DNA from: Candidatus Gastranaerophilales bacterium
GTDB taxonomy: Bacteria; Cyanobacteriota; Vampirovibrionia; Gastranaerophilales; CAJFVJ01
Direction of reading: 5' to 3'
NCBI GenBank assembly: GCA_944323485.1
Contig: CALUSR010000002.1
Coordinates: 132,048 to 196,047, forward strand
DNA length: 64,000 nucleotides
Both the position numbers and the translations under genes were made by a program. Shown here one piece after another: positions 56,008-63,785 of this stretch. The notes under the pieces are model-generated. The model worked only from the letters and a program-made list of their open reading frames with translations, made no database searches and had not been told where the DNA came from. Position 1 is the stretch's first letter. The number at the start of each line of letters is the position of its first letter.

Positions 56008-56355
56008 CTAAAATGGTCTTGTTTGATTTAACTTGTTTCTCAATTCTCTGAATCGGTCCATATCTTCTTGGGTTTTTACGGCTTCTTTGAAGATAACCTG
56101 TGTTGATGGATGAACCATAAGTATATAGTCAATATGAACTTCGAGAAAGTTATATTTTCTCGGCGGTCCATGCCCGTCTTTGTTCATAATCTCAGCATCA
56201 GTAACAGCCAAAAATCTTCTTTCACGGTCATTCAACAAATCCGTCAGCTCTCTGTTCGTATTTGTATACTTCGAAACATAAACAGTTCCTTTTATATTAT
56301 GATCAACCGTGAGTATCAAAACCTCAATAGGTATTGTATCTGCGTGTTTTGCCAT
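56008..56355 (-). CDS. Unknown protein, DUF6812-like
   Basis: A 115-residue protein: IPIEVLILTVDHNIKGTVYV, then RELTDLLNDRERRFLAVTDA and FLEVHIDYILMVHPS. The order of a short beta segment, R-L-DLLN and FLAVTD resembles a small cyanobacterial domain that I know as DUF6812; I am not certain of the identifier. It is soluble, with no span or signal. The ribosome-binding region is weak (GAGTTAAG). It has its own terminator. Confidence 0.65.
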   Translation of the reverse strand: MAKHADTIPIEVLILTVDHNIKGTVYVSKYTNTNRELTDLLNDRERRFLAVTDAEIMNKDGHGPPRKYNFLEVHIDYILMVHPSTQVIFKEAVKTQEDMDRFRELRNKLNQTRPF

Positions 56356-56439
56356 CTTAACTCGTTAAATAATATATAAACTAACTATCACTCACAATAG
56401 TATAATATAAAAGTAAATATAAGGCTAGATATTTAATAC

Positions 56440-56787
56440 TTATAAAGTATCTTTTTCTTCTGCACCTTCATCATCTTCGTTGTATTCTTTTTCCTCGTTA
56501 TCAAAATCATCTTCATCTTTGATATTTTCTTCGAGAGATTTTTTCTTGATAACTTTAGGCATATTAATCATCGCCAAAGAAGCAAGTGCGGCACGAAGCT
56601 GTGCACTCTGGTCAACATAAGGCTTTTCCTGAAAAGTTTCTTCTGTTTCCTGACCGCCTCTTACATCAATATATTCATTTGATGAATATTTTTGAGAATT
56701 TGTCTTAGAAGCAATTCCCGTATCATCAGAACTCTTGAAGCTCAATGCACTTCCAGAGCCAACGCCGATTGCTCTGTTGTCAACCAT
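56440..56787 (-). CDS. Disordered acidic protein with LSFK motif
   Basis: A 115-residue protein: a Ser/Gly-rich N-terminus with ALSFKSSDD at about 14-22, one short helical segment (QLRAALASLAMINMPKVI) and an acidic tail (DDFDNEEKEYNEDDEGAEEK). No signal peptide or clear span. GAGG precedes the ATG. The LSFK element links it to the other motif-bearing proteins of 51242-55732. Function unknown. Confidence 0.62.
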   Translation of the reverse strand: MVDNRAIGVGSGSALSFKSSDDTGIASKTNSQKYSSNEYIDVRGGQETEETFQEKPYVDQSAQLRAALASLAMINMPKVIKKKSLEENIKDEDDFDNEEKEYNEDDEGAEEKDTL

Positions 56788-56876
56788 TACAAACCTCTTT
56801 TTTGCCCACCTTACTAACTATTATACCAGTAGCAGAAAAATAGTTCAAGACCTATTCATCAAGTAACAGGATTGTT

Positions 56877-57272
56877 CTATCTGCAATATTTGTATTCGTA
56901 GTTGAATTTTTGTCTCATTAAGTTTTTATAATATGTAAGCTCTGACTCTGGCGGGGTATTTCCTGTTTTTAGCAAATCTGCCATAAAAGCATTAACTTTT
57001 AAAGAAAGTGATACATAATTGTTCATTTCACTCATAGGAATATAACAATTATCAAGCTTAACAGACCTGTTTGTATCCTGATCTGTAACTTCTTGTCCTT
57101 TCATTGAAAAATGACATCTTCCGTTTGCAATTCCATGGATTATATTGTGAGATGTATTGTTTGTTGGATTGCAGACTTTCAATTTTTGATAAAACTCATC
57201 AGACGTAAAAAAAGCATGTGCACTAAGCGTTCCTAAAACAAACAAAGCACAAAATAATATAATTTTTTTCAT
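56877..57272 (-). CDS. Small secreted cysteine-containing protein
   Basis: A 131-residue protein with a clear signal peptide (IILFCALFVLGTLSAHA, cleavage after AHA). The mature part has four cysteines (in KVCNP, GRCHF, DNCYI and KYCR at the end) and could form two disulfides in the periplasm. Otherwise unrecognised. AGGAAAGG precedes the ATG. Confidence 0.68.
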   Translation of the reverse strand: MKKIILFCALFVLGTLSAHAFFTSDEFYQKLKVCNPTNNTSHNIIHGIANGRCHFSMKGQEVTDQDTNRSVKLDNCYIPMSEMNNYVSLSLKVNAFMADLLKTGNTPPESELTYYKNLMRQKFNYEYKYCR

Positions 57273-57409
57273 AACATTACCTTTCCTAATATCAACAAAC
57301 TTTATTATATCATTCCGTTTTGTAACAAACTATTTAAATTTAATTTTTCAACTGTTTTGTTGATATAATATCAATACACAGATAATCTTTAATGCTCTTG
57401 GGAATTAGT

Positions 57410-57970
57410 ATGTCAAAAAAAGTAAAGTTTTCTCTTATATTCATAACATTTTTGCTGATAGTATCAATCATCGGATTCTGGCAGGCAAAGAAAATTACTG
57501 CAAATTTTGAAAAACCTCAAACAAATACAAATCAGGAATCCGAAAAAATCAAAATAAAAGATATGCTCATCACAGAGACAAAAGACGGACAAAAATACTG
57601 GGAAGTCTTTGCCGCCCTCGGAGAATATACAAACACAAAAAATAAAGCAACTCTTACGGATGTCGTCGGCAATTTTTACAAAGAAGGCAAGGTATCAGTC
57701 AGTTTTAAAGCCGATACAGGGATGTATGAAAGCGATGCAAAAAGAATTACCCTCGATTCAAAAGCTCTAATAATTGCTGAAGACGGAACCTCTCTTTCGG
57801 CAGACAAAATCGTATGGGAAGGAGCTACCGATAAAATAAATGCCTTCGGGCATGTCCAAATAATCAAAAGCGATATGCTTTATGCAACCTGCGACAGATC
57901 AGAGTTTACCTCTGACTTTCAAAAATTCAAAACCTTTGATAACACAACAACAAAAGTCTATAGCAAATAA
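57410..57970 (+). CDS. lptC: LPS-export periplasmic protein LptC-like
   Basis: A 186-residue protein from MSKKVKFS (57410), with one N-terminal anchor (LIFITFLLIVSIIGFW) and a beta-jellyroll periplasmic domain (DGQKYWEVFAALGEYTNTKN, TLTDVVGNFYKEGKVSVSFK, NAFGHVQIIKSDM). LptC takes lipid from the LptBFG pump and hands it to LptA. It leads the lpt operon, with lptA starting 15 bases later. An ATG six codons earlier (57392) has no ribosome-binding site. A TATAAT at 57364 may be its -10. Confidence 0.82.
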   Translation: MSKKVKFSLIFITFLLIVSIIGFWQAKKITANFEKPQTNTNQESEKIKIKDMLITETKDGQKYWEVFAALGEYTNTKNKATLTDVVGNFYKEGKVSVSFKADTGMYESDAKRITLDSKALIIAEDGTSLSADKIVWEGATDKINAFGHVQIIKSDMLYATCDRSEFTSDFQKFKTFDNTTTKVYSK

Positions 57971-57985
57971 AAGAGAACCTGGAAT

Positions 57986-58960
57986 ATGAAAAAAAATATC
58001 AAAGATACAATAATAATTACACTGCTGGCTCTTGGAATAATCCTGCCCGCTCTCGCTTCAAATGTTGAAATAGAATCGGCAAAACAAACCTATGATGCAG
58101 CAAACAACGCAACGAAATTTACCGGTAACGTAAAAGTCAAAATGGATGACATCACAATCAAGAGTCCTACTGCAGACATAAAGATGAATTCTGAAGGAAA
58201 ACTCGATGTTGCAACATTCAAACCAAATGCTTATGCAATAAAAGACAACGGAGTAAACCAGCATGAACTCAAAGCAAACACAATGAGCCTGTCTCTTCTT
58301 GCAAAAAAAATGAAAGCTATTGGAAATACAACATCTATCTTCAGCGAAAAAAGAAAACCGATGGTAACAGTACATGCGGATTCTCAGGAATTTGACATTA
58401 AAACAAATTTGATGAAAGCTATCGGCAATGTAAAAATCGACTATAAAGATGTAAAAGCATCTTCAAATGAAGCACAGGTTACCGTTGACTCAAAAGGAAA
58501 CGTCAAAAAAGTAAAACTTATCGGCAACGGCGTCATCATCCAGGATCCAAACGTAATAAAAGCAGATAACTTCTTATATAACCCCGTATCAAATGATATA
58601 GTAGCAACAGGAAATACTTATACAAAAGCTAAATTGGAAGACGGAGAAGTTGTTGATATCTATGCAAACTACCAGCAAATGGACAGAATATCAAACACTT
58701 TTATGGCAAGCGGAAAGGTAAAAATTGTCTATCAGGACTATGTCGCAGTAGGTCCTAAAGCAACATTCTTTCCTGATAAAAAAACAAAAAAACCGAATGA
58801 AATAGTCTTCTATGGCAGAACAAAAATAAAAGAAGGCGACAAAGAGGTCGAAGCTGATAAAATAGTAATTACGATGAACCCAAAGAACTTCACTGCCGAA
58901 GGTAATGTCAAAACAAGCTTCGCAAACGTAAAAGGATTGGATTCTTCTGTTGAAGAATAA
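57986..58960 (+). CDS. lptA: LptA/OstA-like periplasmic bridge protein, double length
   Basis: A 324-residue exported protein: signal peptide IIITLLALGIILPALA, then two or more OstA-like repeats: TYDAANNATKFTGNVKVKMD, DIKTNLMKAIGNVKIDYKDV, YNPVSNDIVATGNTYTKAKL and MNPKNFTAEGNVKTSFANV. E. coli LptA is about 185 residues, so this is nearly twice as long, as in cyanobacteria. It would form the bridge across the periplasm for lipopolysaccharide-like lipids. It lies between lptC and lptB. Confidence 0.85.
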   Translation: MKKNIKDTIIITLLALGIILPALASNVEIESAKQTYDAANNATKFTGNVKVKMDDITIKSPTADIKMNSEGKLDVATFKPNAYAIKDNGVNQHELKANTMSLSLLAKKMKAIGNTTSIFSEKRKPMVTVHADSQEFDIKTNLMKAIGNVKIDYKDVKASSNEAQVTVDSKGNVKKVKLIGNGVIIQDPNVIKADNFLYNPVSNDIVATGNTYTKAKLEDGEVVDIYANYQQMDRISNTFMASGKVKIVYQDYVAVGPKATFFPDKKTKKPNEIVFYGRTKIKEGDKEVEADKIVITMNPKNFTAEGNVKTSFANVKGLDSSVEE

Positions 58961-58972
58961 AAGGATTTAACT

Positions 58973-59695
58973 ATGTCAATAAAAGCACTTAATCTTAAAA
59001 AAATATATGATGACAGAACAGTTGTAAACGATGTTTCTTTCAACGTTGAACGAGGTGAAGTTGTTGGACTGCTCGGACCGAATGGAGCGGGAAAAACAAC
59101 AACTTTTTATATGCTTACGGGACTCGTAAAAGCAAACGAAGGAAAAATTCTTATCAACGGAAAAGACCTCACCTACGCTCCAATACACGTAAGAGCAATT
59201 GCAGGAGTAGGTTATCTTCCGCAGGAAACCTCAATTTTCAGACAGCTCTCGGTTGAAGACAACATCAACCTCGTTCTCGAGCTGAATAAAAAACTGAATA
59301 AAAAACAAAAAAAAGAAAAACTTGAAGAACTCTTGGAAGACTTTGGCATCACAAAACTGAGAAAAAGCTCTGCCATACAACTTTCAGGAGGTGAAAGACG
59401 ACGTGTCGAAATAGCAAGAGCCCTGGCAGCAAGCCCGCAGTTTATCCTCCTTGATGAACCGTTCACAGGTATTGACCCCATTGCAATTATGGATATACAA
59501 CAACAAATCAGAGGGCTGACAAAAAAGAACATCGGTATACTGATTACCGACCACAACCCTAAAGCAACCCTCTCAATCACAAATCGGGCATATATTATCT
59601 TCGATGGAAAAATTAAAGTCCAGGGAACAAACACAGAAGTAGCAAACGACCCGATAGCAAAAAAATTCTATCTCGGAGAAGACTTTGAGTTATAA
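58973..59695 (+). CDS. lptB: LPS-export ABC transporter ATPase LptB
   Basis: A 240-residue ABC ATPase: Walker A GPNGAGKTT, Q-loop GYLPQETSIFRQLSVEDN, signature QLSGGERRRVEIARAL, Walker B FILLDEPFTGIDP and the switch His in TDHNPK. The IFRQLSVEDN and GERRR features mark LptB among ABC ATPases. It powers extraction of lipid from the inner membrane with the LptF/G-type permease encoded next, 3 bases away. Confidence 0.95.
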   Translation: MSIKALNLKKIYDDRTVVNDVSFNVERGEVVGLLGPNGAGKTTTFYMLTGLVKANEGKILINGKDLTYAPIHVRAIAGVGYLPQETSIFRQLSVEDNINLVLELNKKLNKKQKKEKLEELLEDFGITKLRKSSAIQLSGGERRRVEIARALAASPQFILLDEPFTGIDPIAIMDIQQQIRGLTKKNIGILITDHNPKATLSITNRAYIIFDGKIKVQGTNTEVANDPIAKKFYLGEDFEL

Positions 59696-59698
59696 ATT

Positions 59699-60799
59699 AT
59701 GAAACTTCTTGATAAATACATCCTAAAACAAATATTTGCAGCAACTCTCGTAGGGATTATCCTCTTCATAGTTGTATGGATATCGCCTGAAATTCTCTTC
59801 AAAATAATCAAAAGAACAGTAGCCGGCGAATATACAATCGCCGTTGCAATAAAAAGATTTATTTTTGAAATCCCTGAAATTCTTGGCAAAGCCATCCCGG
59901 TAGGTTTGCTGCTCGGGAACTTGTTTATCTTTGATAAACTGAGCAAAGACTTCGAGCTTACTATCCTTAGGAACATAGGAATAAGCCTAAAGCGAATACT
60001 GGCCCCTGTTATTGCACTCAGTATTATTTTCAGCATACTTTGTTTTGTTACTTATGACAAACTAATTCCTATTGCTGCAAAAAAACTCGAAGCGCTCAAC
60101 AACGACAGAGAAACAATACAGTTTGTTTACATGAAAAAAACAAAGGAAGAAAAACCCGAGCAAATAATAATTGTATCAAACTACAGTGACTATAAAATCA
60201 AAGGTGTTACCGTCCTGAATTTTTCCCAACATAACCTGAGTAATAAACCTCTGATGGACAGGGTTTACAGTGCAGAATATGCTCTTTACACGCCGGATTA
60301 CTGGGAATTGAGAGACGGAGTCGAATACTTCATCAATGATGTAAACATCTACGAAGATATTACCAAATTTGATTCCATAAAAATCCTCGATAAAGAAACA
60401 TCAGCAAGAGTCTACAAAATTATGCAGCTCTCGACAAAAAAACATGAAACCTTCACAAATGATGAGTTGAAAGAATATATAAGCCTGTTGAAAAAAGAAA
60501 AGCTTACTGATGAATATTTATACAATCAAAATAAACTATACCAGCGTTATTTTCAGGTCATAAGCTGTATATTTCTTGCTATATGCGGGGTGGTGCTCGG
60601 TTTTGGACGTCCGAGAGAAAAAAGACTCATCGGCTTTACCTCTGCAGTAGGCGTAATATTTATGTACTATCTAATCAACCCGTTTCTTGATTTACTCGCT
60701 CAATACGGTGTTCTCCCTCCGATGCTGACAGCAGCAATCCCATGCCTGCTGGTTATTGCAGCAACGCTTACCGCGGCAAAATTAAAACAACTAATCTAA
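59699..60799 (+). CDS. LPS-export permease LptF/LptG family (YjgP/YjgQ)
   Basis: A 366-residue permease with the family layout: an N-terminal set of spans (DKYILKQIFAATLVGIILFI, IPEILGKAIPVGLLLGNLFI, APVIALSIIFSILCFVTYD), a periplasmic domain (about 120-270) and three C-terminal spans (YFQVISCIFLAICGVVLGFG, TSAVGVIFMYYLI, AAIPCLLVIAATLTAAKL). Only one such gene is here, as in cyanobacteria, where a single LptF/G protein may work as a homodimer. It ends the lpt operon. Confidence 0.92.
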   Translation: MKLLDKYILKQIFAATLVGIILFIVVWISPEILFKIIKRTVAGEYTIAVAIKRFIFEIPEILGKAIPVGLLLGNLFIFDKLSKDFELTILRNIGISLKRILAPVIALSIIFSILCFVTYDKLIPIAAKKLEALNNDRETIQFVYMKKTKEEKPEQIIIVSNYSDYKIKGVTVLNFSQHNLSNKPLMDRVYSAEYALYTPDYWELRDGVEYFINDVNIYEDITKFDSIKILDKETSARVYKIMQLSTKKHETFTNDELKEYISLLKKEKLTDEYLYNQNKLYQRYFQVISCIFLAICGVVLGFGRPREKRLIGFTSAVGVIFMYYLINPFLDLLAQYGVLPPMLTAAIPCLLVIAATLTAAKLKQLI

Positions 60800-60966
60800 T
60801 CCACATGGACTAAAGCTTTATTCTGCAATAGTGACCCATGGGAGGATGATTGTTTATATAAAAAAAGTAAAAATATAAATAACAGGTTGAGGCAAATCTC
60901 AATGAAATAAGCTAACCTGTAGAGTGAATATCTGCATACGTGCTTATAAAAAGGAGAGTTAAGACT
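60799..60966 (+). other. Structured leader of the orphan 47-codon ORF
   Basis: The 167 bases after the permease gene hold paired segments. ATCC/GGAT (60799-60802, 60844-60847) with CATGG/CCATG (60804-60808, 60836-60840) form an outer stem. ACAGG/CCTGT (60882-60886, 60916-60920) enclose TTGAG/CTCAA (60887-60891, 60898-60902) with an unpaired TGAAATAAGCTAA. A TGCATACGTGC hairpin precedes AAAGGAGAG. I could not match it to a riboswitch class that I know. Confidence 0.4.
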
Positions 60967-61110
60967 ATGAACAAATTATTAGACTTATTAATATTTGTTG
61001 AGTATGAACCTCAGCCTGTTTCCTACAATTTTTGCGAAGACAGGATGAATAATATAATCAAAAACTACATCTATTATCCGCAAAAGAGGTTTTTAGAGAT
61101 AACAAGATAA
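60967..61110 (+). CDS. Small 47-residue protein
   Basis: ATG at 60967 to TAA at 61110, with AAAAAGGAGAG 7 bases before the start, a strong site. The peptide is MNKLLDLLIFVEYEPQPVSY... ending NYIYYPQKRFLEITR; it has no signal or span and is moderately rich in Tyr and Asn. It begins after a structured leader and is followed directly by a G-rich segment and a terminator, so it is the only coding part of an independent transcript. Not recognised. The alternative is that the RNA, not the peptide, is functional. Confidence 0.5.
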   Translation: MNKLLDLLIFVEYEPQPVSYNFCEDRMNNIIKNYIYYPQKRFLEITR

Positions 61111-61127
61111 GAGGAGGTTGGGGGAGG
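61111..61127 (+). promoter_or_regulatory. G-rich segment with repeated Shine-Dalgarno-like motifs
   Basis: GAGGAGGTTGGGGGAGG lies directly after the stop of the 47-codon ORF. It holds three Shine-Dalgarno-like motifs with no ORF behind them. Bases 61115-61127 pair with CCTTCCCTAACCT of both C-rich RNA candidates (13 bp, two of them G-U). Confidence 0.4.
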
Positions 61128-61137
61128 AATAGAGCAC

Positions 61138-61163
61138 CCGCTTGCTTTATCATAAGCGGTTTT
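61138..61163 (+). terminator. Terminator of the orphan transcript
   Basis: CCGCTT (61138-61143) pairs with AAGCGG (61154-61159), followed by TTTTAATAAAA on the plus strand. Confidence 0.65.
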
Positions 61164-61171
61164 AATAAAAC

Positions 61172-61204
61172 AAAGACCGGGTCGGTTAAATGGTCCCGGT
61201 CTTT
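61172..61204 (-). terminator. Terminator of the PPOX gene, overlapping its stop codon
   Basis: AAAGACCGGG (61172-61181) pairs exactly with CCCGGTCTTT (61195-61204). The stop codon of the minus-strand gene (61188-61186) falls in the loop, and TTTGTTTTATT follows the stem on the minus strand. Confidence 0.85.
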
Positions 61205-61692
61205 CTATTTGCCTCCTGAACACTTTTTAGCGCTGTTTTTCCGCTTATATGCTCAATGCAAAATTCAAGAATACAAACTCTATCCAACAATTTTTCTATC
61301 TCTGCATAACCGTATTCAGAAAACTCCGGAGCGAATTTTTCAACAAATTGAAGAAGAACTCGGCGTTTTTCATCATCACCGGAAACAAAACCGACACGAC
61401 CGAAAAGAATAACACTGCAAAAATCAGTAGCAAGCATGGAAGGAACAACATCATCTTTTTCAACAACACAAAAAGATGCTCTATCATCGTTCTTTACAGA
61501 ATCAATCTTATGCCCTTCTGAGGCACAGTGGAAATATACTTTTCCATCGCAAAAAATATAATTCAAAGGTACTGTATAAGGATACCCTCCATCGCCTATA
61601 AGCCCGAGAACCCCATAAGATGAATTAGACAACACTTTTATTGCTTCTTTCTCAGACATTTGCTGATTTTTTCTTCTCATATCCCGGAACAT
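61186..61692 (-). CDS. Pyridoxamine 5'-phosphate oxidase-like flavoprotein (NimA type)
   Basis: A 168-residue protein of the FMN-binding split-barrel fold: MRRKNQQMSEKEAIKVLSNS, YGVLGLIGDGGYPYTVPLNY, GKVYFHCASEGHKIDSVKND and ASFCVVEKDDVVPSMLATDF. This pattern is typical of NimA-like proteins, some of which reduce nitroimidazoles; the physiological substrate is unknown. GGAGGAG lies before the ATG. It is probably a single-gene unit between two terminators. Confidence 0.9.
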   Translation of the reverse strand: MFRDMRRKNQQMSEKEAIKVLSNSSYGVLGLIGDGGYPYTVPLNYIFCDGKVYFHCASEGHKIDSVKNDDRASFCVVEKDDVVPSMLATDFCSVILFGRVGFVSGDDEKRRVLLQFVEKFAPEFSEYGYAEIEKLLDRVCILEFCIEHISGKTALKSVQEANRKTGTI

Positions 61693-61708
61693 AAAAACTC
61701 CTCCTCTA

Positions 61709-61741
61709 AAAAAGCGCCGGATTAGAAATCCAACGCTTTTT
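61709..61741 (-). terminator. Terminator of the NfnA-like gene
   Basis: AAAAAGCG pairs with CGCTTTTT, with an inner GGATT/AATCC helix. It lies downstream of the gene at 61760 on the minus strand and ends in a T-run. Confidence 0.85.
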
Positions 61742-61759
61742 AATGAAAAATAATTTAAA

Positions 61760-62596
61760 CTACTTGCCTGCTTTCATCAAATTGCAGTTTTCATCTCTTT
61801 TTCTTTCCTGATCTTTATAAATCTTGAGTCTGTTAATAACTTCATCAAAATCAACTTTATGCCCGTCAAAATCAGGACCGTCAACGCAGGCAAACTTAAC
61901 CTCACCGCCGACTGTAACACGACAAGCACCGCACATGCCGGTACCATCAACCATAATGGGATTCATACTTACTATTGTTGAAATGTTATAAGGTCTTGTC
62001 ATATCTGCAACTGCCTTCATCATAGGCATAGGTCCAACGGCAATAACCTGATTTATTTTTTCTTCCTTAATCAATTCATCAAGAACCTGAGTAACAAATC
62101 CTTCACGACCTAAAGAACCGTCATTTGTCGTAATAAATACCTTATCACAAGCGCTTTCCATCTTCTCTTCCCAGAAAATAAGATCCTTATTTCTTGCCCC
62201 CATAATCATATAAACCTTATTTCCTGCTTCTTTATAGGCCTTCGCCATCAAATAACACGGAGCAGCGCCATATCCTCCGGCAACACAAACAACCGTACCG
62301 AGTTTTTCAACATGAGTAGGTACTCCTAAAGGTCCTACAATATCTTCAATTTCATCACCGACATTCAATTTTTCAAGCTGCTTTGTGGTATAACCTACGG
62401 CCATAAAAACAATCGTCAATTCATTTTTTTCTTTATTTACGTCTGCAATCGTCAGAGGAATTCTTTCCCCTTCCTGATTGACTCTCAATATAATAAACTG
62501 CCCTGCCTTAGCATTTCTTGTAATATAAGGTGCATCAATTCTGATTTCAAACTGATTCGGACAAACTTCTTTTTTGTATAAAATCTTATAACCCAC
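61760..62596 (-). CDS. Ferredoxin-NADP reductase-like subunit (NfnA/SudB type)
   Basis: A 278-residue FAD/NAD-binding protein of the dihydroorotate-dehydrogenase electron-transfer family: FAD region GQFIILRVNQEGERIPLTIA, VGPLGVP, VCVAGGYGAAPCYLMAKAY for NAD(P), and the [2Fe-2S] ligands CGACRVTVGGEVKFACVDGP. It matches the small subunit of NfnAB/SudAB, which acts in electron bifurcation or sulfide/NADP reactions. The large subunit usually adjoins it but is absent here. The start is GTG with AGGAG 9 bases upstream. Confidence 0.88.
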   Translation of the reverse strand: MGYKILYKKEVCPNQFEIRIDAPYITRNAKAGQFIILRVNQEGERIPLTIADVNKEKNELTIVFMAVGYTTKQLEKLNVGDEIEDIVGPLGVPTHVEKLGTVVCVAGGYGAAPCYLMAKAYKEAGNKVYMIMGARNKDLIFWEEKMESACDKVFITTNDGSLGREGFVTQVLDELIKEEKINQVIAVGPMPMMKAVADMTRPYNISTIVSMNPIMVDGTGMCGACRVTVGGEVKFACVDGPDFDGHKVDFDEVINRLKIYKDQERKRDENCNLMKAGK

Positions 62597-62738
62597 GACT
62601 GAAACTCCTGTCTTAAATTAACCATTTGTTTACTACTAATAGTATAACCGCTCAAGAGAAAAGAACAAGTTTTTAATATTGCTCTTTACTCTGAATTTGG
62701 CTATCATAATAAAAAATAAAAGAAGAGAGGACGCTCTT

Positions 62739-63785
62739 TTGAATATCGCTCAAGTAACAAAAATTCATTCTGATTTCTACTATGTCAAATTTTCTGATAA
62801 AGTATACGAATGTAAAATACGCGAAATTTTGAAAAAATCAAACAAAGAAATCTTTATCGGAGATTTTGTCAAATTTGAAATAACAGACGAAAAATCTCTT
62901 ACCGGCATTATATTTGACATAGAAAAAAGAAAAAACTTCATTCCCCGTCCTGCAGTCGCAAATCTTGACCAGATAATCATAATTTCAGCAATAAAAGAAC
63001 CCGATTTTGACTACACCCAGCTCGATAGATACCTTGCGTTCGCAAACCTCAACAACATCAATGCAATAATCTGCATAAACAAAACTGACTTATCATCTGA
63101 CCATCAAAAACTATCAGATATCAAAAATCTCTACGAGTCGCTGAATTATAAAATTATTGATGTTTCAGCCAAAACAAAAGACAATCTTGACTCCCTCAAA
63201 AACATTCTCAAAAATAAATTTTCCGTATTCTGCGGACAATCAGGAGTAGGAAAATCAAGCCTGCTCAACGCAATATCACCCAATTTGCATCTGAGAGTAA
63301 AATCTGTCAGTACAAAAACAACAAGAGGCACTCACACAACACGCCACAGCGAAATTCTTGAAATAAATTTAGGGTCTGAAAAAGCTTCAATCGCCGATAC
63401 TCCGGGATTTAGTCTTCTAAAATTTGACTGCATTCTACCTCAAAATATAACAAATTTATTTCCTGATATACTTGAATTCAGTTCTTATTGCAGGTACAAT
63501 AATTGTCTGCACCTTGAAGAAGACGGATGTCATGTAAAAAACAATTTAGAAAAAATTGCTCCATCAAGATATAAAAGTTACAAAAACTTTGTCGAAGAAG
63601 CACTCAAATATAAAGAAAAACTCTCAAAAGAGGGAAATAAAAAAGAAACAACAACAAAAACCATTGATAAATCTCAGAAAAAAATAGAAATAGCCAAACT
63701 TGGCATAAAAAAACGGGAAAAATCAAGAAGATTCAATAAACAAAATCTGGTTTATGAGCATATGGAAGATGAAGAACATGAATAA
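62739..63785 (+). CDS. rsgA: Ribosome small-subunit GTPase RsgA
   Basis: About 348 residues: an OB-fold N-domain (VTKIHSDFYYVKFSDKVYEC), a circularly permuted GTPase with G4 NKTD before G1 GQSGVGKSS and G3 DTPGF, and the zinc-binding CRYNNCLHLEEDGCHV. It helps mature the 30S subunit. I use the TTG at 62739, which follows AGAGAGG by 8 bases and begins LNIAQVTK; an ATG at 62679 would add 20 hydrophobic/basic residues without a ribosome-binding site. The C-terminal 60 residues are very Lys/Glu-rich. Confidence 0.93.
   Translation: MNIAQVTKIHSDFYYVKFSDKVYECKIREILKKSNKEIFIGDFVKFEITDEKSLTGIIFDIEKRKNFIPRPAVANLDQIIIISAIKEPDFDYTQLDRYLAFANLNNINAIICINKTDLSSDHQKLSDIKNLYESLNYKIIDVSAKTKDNLDSLKNILKNKFSVFCGQSGVGKSSLLNAISPNLHLRVKSVSTKTTRGTHTTRHSEILEINLGSEKASIADTPGFSLLKFDCILPQNITNLFPDILEFSSYCRYNNCLHLEEDGCHVKNNLEKIAPSRYKSYKNFVEEALKYKEKLSKEGNKKETTTKTIDKSQKKIEIAKLGIKKREKSRRFNKQNLVYEHMEDEEHE

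Noticed and set aside
60799-60966. A known riboswitch class (preQ1, fluoride, glutamine, c-di-GMP) in the leader of the 47-codon ORF.
   Set aside because: None of the consensus cores that I know could be matched; kept only as an unassigned structured leader.
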